In this document: piece after piece, positions 13,070 to 21,929 of the stretch
Layout: each line of letters begins with the position of its first letter
How positions within the stretch are numbered: position 1 is the first letter of the stretch
Origin: Verticillium longisporum
Lineage: Eukaryota; Ascomycota; Sordariomycetes; Glomerellales; Plectosphaerellaceae
Assembly (NCBI GenBank): GCA_019188255.1
Contig: JAETXT010000003.1
Span: forward strand, 3,782,001-3,846,000
DNA length: 64,000 nucleotides
Direction of reading: 5' to 3'
Made by a program: the position numbers and the translations under genes
The notes under the pieces: generated by a model
Database searches by the model: none
The model's input: the letters and a program-made list of their open reading frames with translations, nothing else
Told to the model about the DNA's origin: nothing

Positions 13070-13949
13070 TCACCTCTTCCGCGTGCGGACCATGATCTTC
13101 TTTCCCTTCCTCGTCGTGCCTCCTGACGTTGCCGTCTTGGCCATCTTGGCCTGCTGGATCTCGAGCTCCTGCTCCGCCTTGGTCAGAACCTTGAGTTTCC
13201 TCTGGGCCAAGGCCAGCTCGGCACGCAACCGCTGCAGGTTCTTCTTTTTCCTCGCCGTCTCCTCGTCGACCGCCTCTTCCTTCTCGTCATCGTCATCTTC
13301 GTCGTCGAGCCCGTCGAGCGCATCCGAGTCATCCGCGCCACCCACTTCCTCCTCCTCCACCGCCGCAAGCTGCTGCGCCACATCGTCGACGAAAACAATC
13401 TTTTTCGGCTTCGGCGCCTCCGCAAAGTCGAACTCGTCGTCGTCCTCCTCGTCCTCGTCATCCCCGGCCGGCAGCCCCTCGGCCGCGAGCACGACGGCCT
13501 CCGTCAGCCTCTGGACCTCGCGCATGACGACGCTGCGCGTCGTGCGCACGTAGGCAATGTCCTGGGTCTTGAGCAGGCGCACGAGCGACACCTCCATGGC
13601 GCGGTTGCCGCGGTCGCCGGCGACGGTGCCGCGCCACTTCTTGCCGCCAAGCACGCGGGTCCCGGGCCCGTCGCGGGCGAGCATGCCGGAGTAGAACTCT
13701 GCCTCGTTGCGGTCGGCAGCCTTTTCGAGTGGGGACTTGAGGGTCGCGGACTACTTCTTGTAGTCTTTCTGTCGGAGTTGGCGGTCCTAAAAAAGGGAAG
13801 CATGTCAGGACGTTTGTCTACAAGGAAGAGCGAGAGGAGGAGGGGGGGCGAACCTTGTCCTTCTCGAGGAGGCCGAAGCGCTTGCGCTCGAGGGGTTGGG
13901 CGCGCTCGCGGTGAGAGCGCCTCTGTACGGCGTTTCGCATGGACGACAT
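13070..13949 (-). CDS. UTP11: U3 snoRNA-associated protein Utp11, interrupted by an in-frame TAG
   Basis: Two exons: 13949-13854 and 13786-13070, with a 67-nt intron (13787-13853) ending in CTGAC ... TTTTTTAG. Together they give 271 codons. The N-terminus [11 protein letters not shown]...HRERAQPLE and the end [10 protein letters not shown] are typical of Utp11, a subunit of the small-subunit processome needed for 18S rRNA maturation and essential in budding yeast. Aligned from memory to yeast Utp11, the segment after the intron ([11 protein letters not shown], then SATLK) matches the family position by position, except that codon 44 is TAG (13751-13753) where a basic residue or Gln is expected. 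An acidic Asp/Glu-rich insert occupies the middle of the protein. A 3' splice site using the AG of that TAG would skip 12 codons in frame, but it lacks a nearby branch site. Confidence 0.9.
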
Positions 13950-15162
13950 GGTGGCGATTGGCAGGTGAGGATTTGGCACACGGGGGCTCGTGAGGTGGAG
14001 GTGCTTCAAAATGGTGAGAAGTCAAGATGGACTGCTGCAGAAGGCGGCATGGCGGCAGAATTTGTGAAATTTTGGGCGGTGAGGATTTGGGGTGCTGGAC
14101 TTTTGATGTGGTCTGTGCTGACTGTGTGTTGCCTTGCGTCGTATCTTATCTGCCCCTCCAACTGCCCACTGCCGAATCCCTATGGATCGCATAACCCCAA
14201 CAACCTCATCACGATAGCCTCGCTTCTACTGTGTTCTTCTGAAAACCCAATGGCTTCTGAATATGGATAACTGAGATCATTCCCTCGTCCTTCATTCTTC
14301 GGCACCATCCATGCCCTGAGGTAGAGCTGGAGCGGGCGCAGTTTGCTAGCTGCTCCTCGACCTTCGAGAATGCCAAACGCCAAGTCACAAACATCGGAGA
14401 GTGTCGCGAGATGCATCACAAGCTCGTCATCCACAGAGCCAGAATTTCGCATCGAGAAGACAACTGGAAGTTAATCTGAGTCTTGGCGAAACGCGACGAG
14501 CAGCCAAGCCGGATCCTGTTCAGAATCACCTTTCCCACGCACGAGCTGGAGCTAGTCCTACGCCTGAAACCCGAGGCTCGTCGAGCGAGATGAAACAAAC
14601 CTCTCTTCGAAGGCGGCCAAGCGATGCCTAGTAGCTATCGTGCTCATGAACTGCTTTGTATCCTTGACTTTTGGCAAGTGCAGAAATGTCACCTCAAACA
14701 GGAACAGAGAAGAGGGTCAGCAGTTTTGGCCACTGACAACTCACCACGCTCATCAAGGCCGTCACGGTGGTTCGAGAGAAGTAAAATGGACCGGAATCCC
14801 GCATTTCATCAACAAGGTTTCATGAAATGATGGAGATTTCGGTTGACCTGACATGGACCCTAAAGAAACTGCGGCAGATCACCACACAGGATGCCCTCTT
14901 TGACCCTGCCATCGACATGTAGATGGCAATCCGTGGGCACGTCTTGGGTGTTTCACTGGAAACATCTACCCGTTCAGCGACCCCTCGCGACGCGTTCCGC
15001 CGCAAAATGAACCCTGCGATGCCCGCCCAGTCGCTGGGCAGTCGCCGCGCAGGGGCAGAGGACGATCGTACAAAATGACCCCTCTCCGCGCCTACACATG
15101 GTGCAGACGGATTACACCAGGCTGGCTCTCTGTTGTGCATTTATACCCCCCTTCACTTCATC
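13950..15162. promoter_or_regulatory. Divergent intergenic region between UTP11 and the GH47 gene
   Basis: About 1.2 kb with no conserved reading frame. It must carry the promoters of both outward-facing genes. No repeat or specific site recognised. Confidence 0.5.
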
Positions 15163-16989
15163 ATGGTTGCCAGAATCACTGTTCGGTACCAGACAACGTC
15201 CTTCAGGCTAGTCCTGGGACTGGTTGCCTTTGTCATTGTTTCTTTAATGTATCTTCAAGATGACGACATGCTACTGCCGAAGCAGTTGGTCCAAGTCACG
15301 ACTCGCCCTACTACATCGTCGTACAACTGGGCCAAGCATCCCCAGAAATATCTCACGCGCGAGGGCAGCATGGCGCGACTGCCAACCGGAAAACCTTTGG
15401 CTTTGCCCAAGGTTCAACACGACTTTGAAGCTGAGCGATCCAGGGACCTCAAGAGGGCAAGACATCTGTCTGTCTTCTCGTCACCACAGAACTTTGAGCG
15501 CCAGCAGGCCATCAAGAACGCCTTCAAGAAGACCTGGACCAGCTACAAGCGCCATGCATGGGGCTACGACGAGTTGAAGCCCATTTCTTTGGATGGCGTG
15601 GATAAGTTCAACGGCTGGGGTGCCACCATCGTCGACTCACTCGACACTTTGTGGATGATGGGCATGTACGACGAGTTCAACGATGCTGTTGAATTTGTCG
15701 CCTCCCTCGACTGGAACAACTCTACCCAGTTGCACTGCAACCTCTTCGAGACGAACATTCGGTATCTTGGAGGCCTCATCGCAGCGTTTGACCTCAGCCA
15801 GGAGAGGGTGCTCCTCGAAAAGGCTATCGAGCTCGGCGATATGCTGTACGCCGCTTTCGACACCCCGGATCGCTTTCCCCCGTTCATCTTCAGCTTTGAG
15901 AACCTTCGCGCTGGTCAGATAATACCAGACGCCTACCAGAGCGCCGCTGCCATTGGCAGTTTGTCTCTTGAGTTCACCCGCCTCGCCCAGCTGACCAGCG
16001 ACAACAAATACTTTGACGCCATTGACAGGATCAAGCGTGCCTTCGCCACGATCCAGAACTCGACCCTGCTGCCAGGGCTCTGGCCCAACTTTATCAGCCT
16101 CCGCGACGGCTTCCAGGCCCCGAACAACGTCTTCCGCCTCGGCGCCGACGGCGACTCCTTGTACGAGTACCTCCCTAAGATGCACGCCCTTCTCGGCGGT
16201 CGCGACCCCGTCTACGCGGACATGTACGCCCACGCCGCGTCCACCACGCGCGACCACCTCCTCTTCCGCCCCATGACCCCCGACAGCGACGACATTCTCC
16301 TCCTCGGCAGCGCCATCGTCGACGAACTCACATCGACGGTCGCGCTCGTTGCTGAGATGGAGCATCTCACGTGCTTCGCCGGCGGCATGTTCGCCCTCGC
16401 CGGCCGCCTCTTTGAACGACCGAACGACGTCGACGTCGGCGCCAAGCTGGCGCGCGGCTGCGCCTGGGCCTACGCCTCCACCGACAGCGGCGTCATGCCG
16501 GAAAAGTCGCAGATGCTGCGTTGCCCGAGCCTCGAACCCTGCGCCTGGGACGAGGAGCGCTGGCTCTCGCTCAGCGACACGGCCACCCTCACGGCCATGG
16601 CCACCGGCCACGACAGTCGCGAGACCAAGAGGCCGGCGCCGCGGGGCCACTGGCGCGTCGATGACCCGCGGTACCTCTTGCGTCCCGAGGCCGTCGAGAG
16701 CCTGTTTGTGCTGTACCGGATCACGGGCGAGGCGGAGCTGCAGGACATGGCGTGGGACATGTGGCGGGCGATCGAAAAGTCGACGGCGACGGACGGGGCG
16801 TTTGCGGCGCTCAAGGACGTGACGGCCGAGACGCCGGAGCAGGTGGACGAGATGGAGAGCTTCTTCCTCGCCGAGACGCTCAAGTATTTCTACCTCATCT
16901 TTTCGGACCCCAACTTTATGAGCTTGGATGACTGGGTGTTCAACACAGAGGCGCATCCTTTCAAGAGGCCGGGGACAGCGTGGGTTTGA
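15163..16989 (+). CDS. Class I alpha-1,2-mannosidase, GH47, Golgi/ER type II membrane protein
   Basis: Single exon. The preferred start is the ATG at 15163 (608 residues); an in-frame ATG at 15133 would add ten. A signal-anchor (LVLGLVAFVIVSLMYLQ) lies near residues 15-32. The GH47 domain follows, with AFKKTWTSYKRHAWGYDELKP, ATIVDSLDTLWMMGM, GGLIAAFDLS, LLRPEAVESLFVLYRITG, ESFFLAETLKYFYLIF and the C-terminal NTEAHPF that supplies the calcium-binding Thr in this family. These enzymes trim alpha-1,2-linked mannose from N-glycans. The frame is intact, unlike the second GH47-type gene in the window at 49-52 kb. A long open frame on the opposite strand is a GC-driven shadow. Confidence 0.95.
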   Translation: MVARITVRYQTTSFRLVLGLVAFVIVSLMYLQDDDMLLPKQLVQVTTRPTTSSYNWAKHPQKYLTREGSMARLPTGKPLALPKVQHDFEAERSRDLKRARHLSVFSSPQNFERQQAIKNAFKKTWTSYKRHAWGYDELKPISLDGVDKFNGWGATIVDSLDTLWMMGMYDEFNDAVEFVASLDWNNSTQLHCNLFETNIRYLGGLIAAFDLSQERVLLEKAIELGDMLYAAFDTPDRFPPFIFSFENLRAGQIIPDAYQSAAAIGSLSLEFTRLAQLTSDNKYFDAIDRIKRAFATIQNSTLLPGLWPNFISLRDGFQAPNNVFRLGADGDSLYEYLPKMHALLGGRDPVYADMYAHAASTTRDHLLFRPMTPDSDDILLLGSAIVDELTSTVALVAEMEHLTCFAGGMFALAGRLFERPNDVDVGAKLARGCAWAYASTDSGVMPEKSQMLRCPSLEPCAWDEERWLSLSDTATLTAMATGHDSRETKRPAPRGHWRVDDPRYLLRPEAVESLFVLYRITGEAELQDMAWDMWRAIEKSTATDGAFAALKDVTAETPEQVDEMESFFLAETLKYFYLIFSDPNFMSLDDWVFNTEAHPFKRPGTAWV

Positions 16990-17342
16990 AGACAACTTGT
17001 GAAAGAGGGGGGTGGCGGCGGGCATGAGGAAGGTGCCTGTAGATGGTGGATGTAATGTTAATGAGGGGCGAGCAGTGTAGCTCTGGAGGTTGGAAAGGAG
17101 AGAGCAGGGTGCCGGGACCACGGTATGATGATACCCAGACGAAGACCATGTTGAATTTCGGAATTTTGCCACGCATTTGTCCATGCGCATGCGTTCCCTG
17201 TGCACGCCAACAGGCATATCCCCACAGACCGTACCGGATTCGAGTTCGTTATTCATTTGTCTTGCTTGAAAGAAATGTCTATATGTGCCTAAGTAGCCTT
17301 TTTTTTTCTCCCTCTTGCCATGGTCTTCATCCACAGCAGCCG
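16990..17342. other. Convergent 3' flank between GH47 gene and Maf gene
   Basis: About 350 bp between two converging stops. A T-run (tttttttt) lies near 17300. Nothing else recognised. Confidence 0.5.
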
Positions 17343-18122
17343 CTACAGCTGCACGTCCTCGTCGCTGATATCGGCCTCCTCCTCGACGTTCTGCTTGAAA
17401 ATGACGCGCTCGGCGAGGGCCAGGGCGCGGCGCACAGGCAGACCAATGACATTGTCAAAGCCGCCGTCGATGCGGTCGACGAGCAGGATGCCGCCCATGC
17501 CCTGCAGGGCGTAGCCGCCGGCCTTGTCGGCGCCCTCGCGCGTCTTGACGTAGGCGTCGACGACGTCGTCGGGCAGGCCGTCGCCCTCCTGGACGAAGAA
17601 GACCTTGGTCTCCTCGGTGTGGGCGGCGATCTCGTAGCCCGGGTGGGCGGCGTCCTCGCGCGGGGCAATGGCGACGACCGAGGTCAGGACGCGGTGGACG
17701 ACCGTGTCGCGCAGGTGCTGCAGCATGCGCAGGTGGTCGGCCTCGGAGCGGGGCTTTTCGAGGATGCGGCCGTCGCGCGTGACGATGACCGTGTCGGCGG
17801 CGAGGACGAGGTCCGGGTCGGGGATGGCGGCGAGCGAGGTGCGCAGGGCCGTCTCGTAGACGTCGAGGGCCTTTTGGCGGGCGGTCGCGGCGACGTACTC
17901 GTGGGGGCCGTGGGACTTTTTGTCAATGTTCTCGGGCAGGGCGGACGGCGAGTTTTCTAGGTTCGTGAGGCCGACCTGTGCGAGGAGGGCCTTGCGGCGC
18001 GGCGAGGCCGAGGCGAGGATGACGCGTTTGGACTTGAGGTGGTCGATGATGGGGAGCTTGAGGGGGGGCAGCGGCGTGCCGGCGGGACGGGGTTTGGGAG
18101 CGTCGGCCACTTGTCCGGCCAT
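17343..18122 (-). CDS. Maf/HAM1-superfamily nucleoside triphosphate pyrophosphatase (Maf-like)
   Basis: Single exon, 259 residues, intact. Maf-family signatures appear in order: VILASASPRRKALL near residue 34 (phosphate-binding loop), PSALPENID, LAADTVIV with RILEKP, and GGYALQGMGGILLVDRIDGG followed by NVIGLPV. Family members hydrolyse non-canonical or modified nucleoside triphosphates to monophosphates and are thought to clean the nucleotide pool. The protein carries a short Pro-rich N-terminal extension and an acidic tail (EEEADISDEDVQL). It converges with the GH47 gene and diverges from the bHLH gene. Confidence 0.92.
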   Translation of the reverse strand: MAGQVADAPKPRPAGTPLPPLKLPIIDHLKSKRVILASASPRRKALLAQVGLTNLENSPSALPENIDKKSHGPHEYVAATARQKALDVYETALRTSLAAIPDPDLVLAADTVIVTRDGRILEKPRSEADHLRMLQHLRDTVVHRVLTSVVAIAPREDAAHPGYEIAAHTEETKVFFVQEGDGLPDDVVDAYVKTREGADKAGGYALQGMGGILLVDRIDGGFDNVIGLPVRRALALAERVIFKQNVEEEADISDEDVQL

Positions 18123-18360
18123 TTTGGCGGGGGTGCTCGAGGTCGGTTGAGGGCAGCGATGGATGAGCTGAGGTTGTCAATGGATCGGAAGAGAAGGCTC
18201 ACGCTGCCGTGGTATCGTCTTTTGGGTAAGGTAGGTATGGGTAGAAGATCGGTAGGTTCTTGGGCAGTTGAGGTTGCACCAGTGACGTGGGGCTTCCGCC
18301 TGTGCCGCTTCCATTTTACCCACCTCAGGACTATAAGGTAAGGTCCCTAGCAGGCCTAAG

Positions 18361-18396
18361 TACCTAGGTACCTAGGTAGGTAGGTAGGTACCTCTA
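18361..18396. repeat. CCTAGGTA / TAGG short tandem repeat
   Basis: The sequence alternates tacctaggta, cctaggtagg and taggtaggta, forming both tandem and palindromic units. Similar TAGGTA-rich patches occur near 28421-28445, 28725-28745, 28940-28965 and 56145-56165, always between genes. Confidence 0.8.
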
Positions 18397-18440
18397 GGTT
18401 CCAGTGTGATCAGGGACCCAGACTTGCCAGGCTTGCAGGC

Positions 18441-18464
18441 ACCAAGCACCAAGCACCAAGCACC
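18441..18464 (+). repeat. 7-bp tandem repeat (ACCAAGC), about 3.4 copies
   Basis: Three exact copies of accaagc followed by a partial copy, lying upstream of the bHLH start. Confidence 0.85.
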
Positions 18465-18714
18465 CCGCCAAATCCAGCCTGATCTAATCACCGCTAGAAG
18501 CCCCCCAGGGTCCTCTGCAGGCACCTCGACCCCTGGAAACAAAGGCCCGCCGCGCGCTGCAGGGATTCGAGTCGTGCGAGTCGGGGCACGCCCTCGATTG
18601 CCCATTTCCCAATTCCCGATCCGATTCCCAAGTCTCGAGCCCCAGACTCTTCCTCCCCAAACCCACGACGGCCCTCTTTCTCCCGCCCCGACATGTGAAC
18701 GGAGAGACTGCACC

Positions 18715-19180
18715 ATGGCCTCCCCCGCCAAACAGGCCGAATCCCCCGCCGCTGCCGGCGACGCGAACGCCGACGGCGACGACAAGCCGCGCCTGACGGA
18801 GGCCGAGAAGAAGCAGAACCACATTGCCTCTGGTGAGTCTGACATGTGATGCCCCTCGGCGCCGGCCCTCTGGAGCGTCCATCGTTGCGACAACCACGAC
18901 GACGACGACGAGACAACCCTCGTCTGGGCGCATCGTCCCGTCCCCGCATCGCATGGCAGAAACTGACACGCCGCCAGAACAGAAACGCCGCCAGGCCATC
19001 CGCGAGGGCTTCGACCGCCTGACCGAACTCGTGCCCGGCCTCGAGGGACAGGGTCGCTCCGAGGGCCTCGTCCTGCAGCGGACGGTGCGGTACATGCGCG
19101 AGCAGCTCGAGGCGAGGCGCGCCCTCGTGCGCAAGGTCGAGGCCGCGGGGGGCACCGTCGACGACGCTGACCGGCGATAG
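18715..19180 (+). CDS. bHLH transcription factor, INO4-like
   Basis: Two exons: 18715-18832 and 18978-19180, separated by a 145-nt intron, encode 106 residues. A basic helix-loop-helix covers residues about 30-85: the basic region KKQNHIASEQKRRQAIREGF, then helix 1 (DRLTELVPGLEG), loop, and helix 2 with VLQRTVRYMREQLEARRALV. The intron splits the basic region (IAS | EQKRR), and its removal is needed to make the DNA-binding face. Yeast Ino4 partners Ino2 in phospholipid gene activation; the role in filamentous fungi may differ. The small size and lack of other domains suggest it acts as a heterodimer partner. The frame is intact. Confidence 0.88.
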
Positions 19181-19415
19181 CTTGCGTGCCGCGCTGCGTA
19201 GGATGGGGGAACATCATGAAGAGGGAAGACAAGACAGACAGCGGGCGCATTGATTCTGAAATGACGGGGATTGGGTGGCTCAGATGTGCTTTCTGTTTAT
19301 CTAGTTTTTGGAAAAGACCATGTGCTGCTTCCTATGATACAATGCATCCATCACATCTATCGTACATGGTGACCGATTCCACACGTACACACGTGCACAC
19401 GTCTGCACACACACA

Positions 19416-21071
19416 CTACTGGTACTTGTCGACCAGTTCGTTCATCCGGCTCAGCAGATCCGTCGGCGTCAGGTCCTCCCTGCTGCGCTTGGCCGCGTCT
19501 CGGCTGTTGAGCGTGACCGTCCCCTGCTCGACGTTCTGCTTGCCCACGACGAGAATCATGCCGTACTCCTTCGCCCGCGCCTCGGCGAGCTTCTCACCAA
19601 GGGGTCTCGTGCTGGCGTCCACATCCACCGTGAACCCCGTGGGGTTCGGCTGCGAGAGCCCGGCGTCGGCACCGCCCTCCTTCTCGATCCCCAGCAGCGT
19701 CCTCCGCACCTGGGCCGCCCAGTCGACGACGGGGTCCGTGTCGTTGAGCGTCAGGATGGCAGCCTGCCTCGGGTTCAGCCAGAAAGGCCACTTGCCGTTG
19801 TACTCCTCAATCAGCAGCGCCATGAGCCGCTCGACGGAGCCGAGGATGGCGCGGTGGATGAGCACGGGCGTCACGGGCCCGTACGTCTCGCGGAGCGCCG
19901 CATCGACGCCCGCGAGCGGCACGCCGCGGGCCTCGAGCGCCGGCGCCGGCGCGCTGTACTCGAGCCCGAACCGCTGCGGCAGCTGAAAGTCGAGCTGGAT
20001 CGTGCCGGCCTGGTGCGTCCTGCCGTGCGAGTCGCGCAGCATGACGTCAATCTTGGGCCCGTAGAACGCGCCGTCGCCCGCCTTGACCGTGTACGCGAGG
20101 CCCGCCTGCTCGAGGGCGCCGCGCAGCTGCGCCTCGGCCCGCGCCCACTCGGCGTCCGTGCCGATGTAGTGGTCGGCCGGCCGCGTCGACAGCGCAAAGG
20201 CGTAGCCGTCGCCGAGGCCGAGCGCGCCGTAGACGCTCTTCATAAAGTCGAGCGTCCGGAACACCTCGGGCTGGATCTGCACCGGTCGGCAGAAGACGTG
20301 GCCGTCGTCCTGGTGGAAGCGCCGCACGCGCGTCAGCCCGCTGAGCGCCCCCGAGATTTCGTTGCGGTGGAGCGGCGAAAAGTCGGCGTAGCGGATCGGC
20401 AGGTCGCGGTAGCTGCGCGGCTTGGACGCGAAGATGAGGCAGTGGCCCGGGCAGTTCATCGGCTTGAGGCCGTAGTCGTCGTCTTCGCCCTCGGCGAGCC
20501 GGCTGCTGCCGTCGCTCGTCGCCGTCGGCGGCTCGCGGTCGCCACAGCAGCTCGTCGCTTCGGGCGGGCAGCTCGTCGCTTCGGGCGGGCAGCTCGTCGC
20601 TTCGGGCGGGCAGCTCGTCGCTTCGGGCGGGCAGCTCGTCGCTTCGGGCTGGCGGGCGCGACTCGTACTCGTCACGGTGTACATGTCGTCGGCGTAGTTT
20701 TGCAGGTGGCCCGACACCTCCCATAGAGACTTCTTGTAAATGTTGGGCGTGATGACCTCCTCGAAGCCATAACTGACGTATTGTCGGCGGAGAAAGTCGA
20801 CGAGGCGGTTGAAGATCCGTGCGCCATTGGGTAGGAAGATGGGCGATCCGGGGCTGTAGATGGACGTCATGAACAGCTCCTGCTGTGCGCCCACCTTTCG
20901 GTGGTCAGGCAACTCGGGGCTGTCATTTCGAGGAGGTGTCGCCTTGGTCGAGGAAAATCGTGATGGCTTGGCGAGCAAGGTCCTCGGGATTTGATGGGGT
21001 CGATGGAAACAGCGCAGGGCCTGTCGTGCGAGCCGTGATGGGAGCATCACGTTGGTCTTTGCCAATGGCAA
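19416..21071 (-). CDS. MST1: Threonyl-tRNA synthetase, mitochondrial, with internal Cys-rich repeat
   Basis: Single exon, 551 residues. It lacks the TGS/editing N-domain of cytosolic ThrRS, as in mitochondrial Mst1 enzymes. The N-terminus is basic and Ser/Arg-rich (SRLARQALRCFHRP), consistent with a mitochondrial presequence. The class II core includes RRQYVSYGFEEVITPNIY (motif 1 region), GLKPMNCPGHCLIF, HRNEISGALSGLTRVRRFHQDD (motif 2) and HRAILGSVERLMALLIEEY (motif 3), then an anticodon-binding domain. Between motif 1 and GLKPMNCPGH lie five 21-bp units encoding PPEATSC at residues about 140-175, absent from the yeast protein as I recall it. The region encodes a surface linker in the family, so activity may be kept. 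The frame is intact. Confidence 0.93.
   Translation of the reverse strand: MPLAKTNVMLPSRLARQALRCFHRPHQIPRTLLAKPSRFSSTKATPPRNDSPELPDHRKVGAQQELFMTSIYSPGSPIFLPNGARIFNRLVDFLRRQYVSYGFEEVITPNIYKKSLWEVSGHLQNYADDMYTVTSTSRARQPEATSCPPEATSCPPEATSCPPEATSCPPEATSCCGDREPPTATSDGSSRLAEGEDDDYGLKPMNCPGHCLIFASKPRSYRDLPIRYADFSPLHRNEISGALSGLTRVRRFHQDDGHVFCRPVQIQPEVFRTLDFMKSVYGALGLGDGYAFALSTRPADHYIGTDAEWARAEAQLRGALEQAGLAYTVKAGDGAFYGPKIDVMLRDSHGRTHQAGTIQLDFQLPQRFGLEYSAPAPALEARGVPLAGVDAALRETYGPVTPVLIHRAILGSVERLMALLIEEYNGKWPFWLNPRQAAILTLNDTDPVVDWAAQVRRTLLGIEKEGGADAGLSQPNPTGFTVDVDASTRPLGEKLAEARAKEYGMILVVGKQNVEQGTVTLNSRDAAKRSREDLTPTDLLSRMNELVDKYQ
20548..20652 (-). repeat. Coding minisatellite: five 21-bp units inside the ThrRS gene
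   Basis: Unit cagctcgtcgcttcgggcgg plus g on the + strand, repeated at 20548, 20569, 20590, 20611 and 20632. The first four units are identical and the fifth has one mismatch. The unit length keeps the frame and adds PPEATSC per copy on the minus strand. Confidence 0.95.
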
Positions 21072-21929
21072 GTCATTGTCAGAGTGTGTGACAGAGAGAA
21101 CCTGGAAACCATCCAGCAGGTGCCTCTCGCAAAATGTATGCAGGGATCGAGCAAGCTCTTTTCTTAAAGAGGACTAGTAACTTGGCCAGGTACCTACCTT
21201 CGGTGAGGCCCGGTGAAAGCACTCCTTGCAGCTTGCCCCTCAATTCCTCTTCCTCCTTGGAGGAACTATCGATAAGCCAATTCACTGACTAATCCTTTGC
21301 GACGGCCGCCATAGGCCGTTCTTCTGCTGCTCAGTCTCCAGCCCAGGCAACTTCACCTCAACACCAACATCGCCATCGTCACGCGCCTGGTCGCCGCAGA
21401 ATCTCAACCCTTTGTTACGGGGCTCGACAACTGCGATTTGCTGCAAAGCGCCAGTACAAGAGAATAGTCTCTCGTTTGCCATACACAATAGATATTCCCG
21501 CCTTTGCGCGCCTTCCTCGTCCCGCACGAGTCGCTCACTTACCGTCCGAGATCGCCACCGTTTCCCCACTAAGGAGATCCTGCCTTGCGGTACCTCACGT
21601 CACAGTGTGGACTGTCCTGTTGACGCAAGTCTACGAACATCAAGCTACTTAGTACGTCTTAGCTACAGCAGTGGCTTTGACTTTCAGTCTGCTGACCAGG
21701 TATTCAAAGGCCGGCCGTCCAAGCCCCATGCAGACAAAGACCATCCGTTCACTTCGAACCTGACCGCAACCCCACCGCTGCCTTTGTTCCTGCGGCACCA
21801 CCCCAAGCGAATTGACGGCATACACCTCCGAGCGACCTCAAAGACCCAGAACAGCAGTACACCGACCGCGACCCACCTTGGATCGCTAGACCGACCTTCA
21901 CCGACACTGACATCGTTTGAATCGCCATC
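21072..21929. promoter_or_regulatory. Divergent promoter region of MST1 and TFIIA large subunit
   Basis: About 860 bp between outward-facing starts. The half next to the TFIIA gene is C/T- and CGA-rich (caccgacactgacatcg just before the ATG), like a fungal leader. No conserved ORF. Confidence 0.5.

Larger units (their letters stand above)
18123..18714. promoter_or_regulatory. Divergent promoter region with short tandem repeats
   Basis: About 590 bp separate the Maf and bHLH starts. It contains a TAGG/CCTA-rich patch (18361-18396) and a 7-bp tandem repeat (18441-18464), which are listed separately. No experimentally known factor site was recognised. Confidence 0.5.

Noticed and set aside
15637..17334. 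565-codon open frame on the minus strand across the GH47 gene
   Set aside because: It lies opposite a clear GH47 coding sequence in GC-rich DNA with strong third-position bias, which commonly opens the antisense frame. The translated product has no motif.
19854..20726. 290-codon plus-strand frame over MST1 with repeated RRFGRAA
   Set aside because: It is the antisense reading of the 21-bp coding minisatellite in the threonyl-tRNA synthetase gene.
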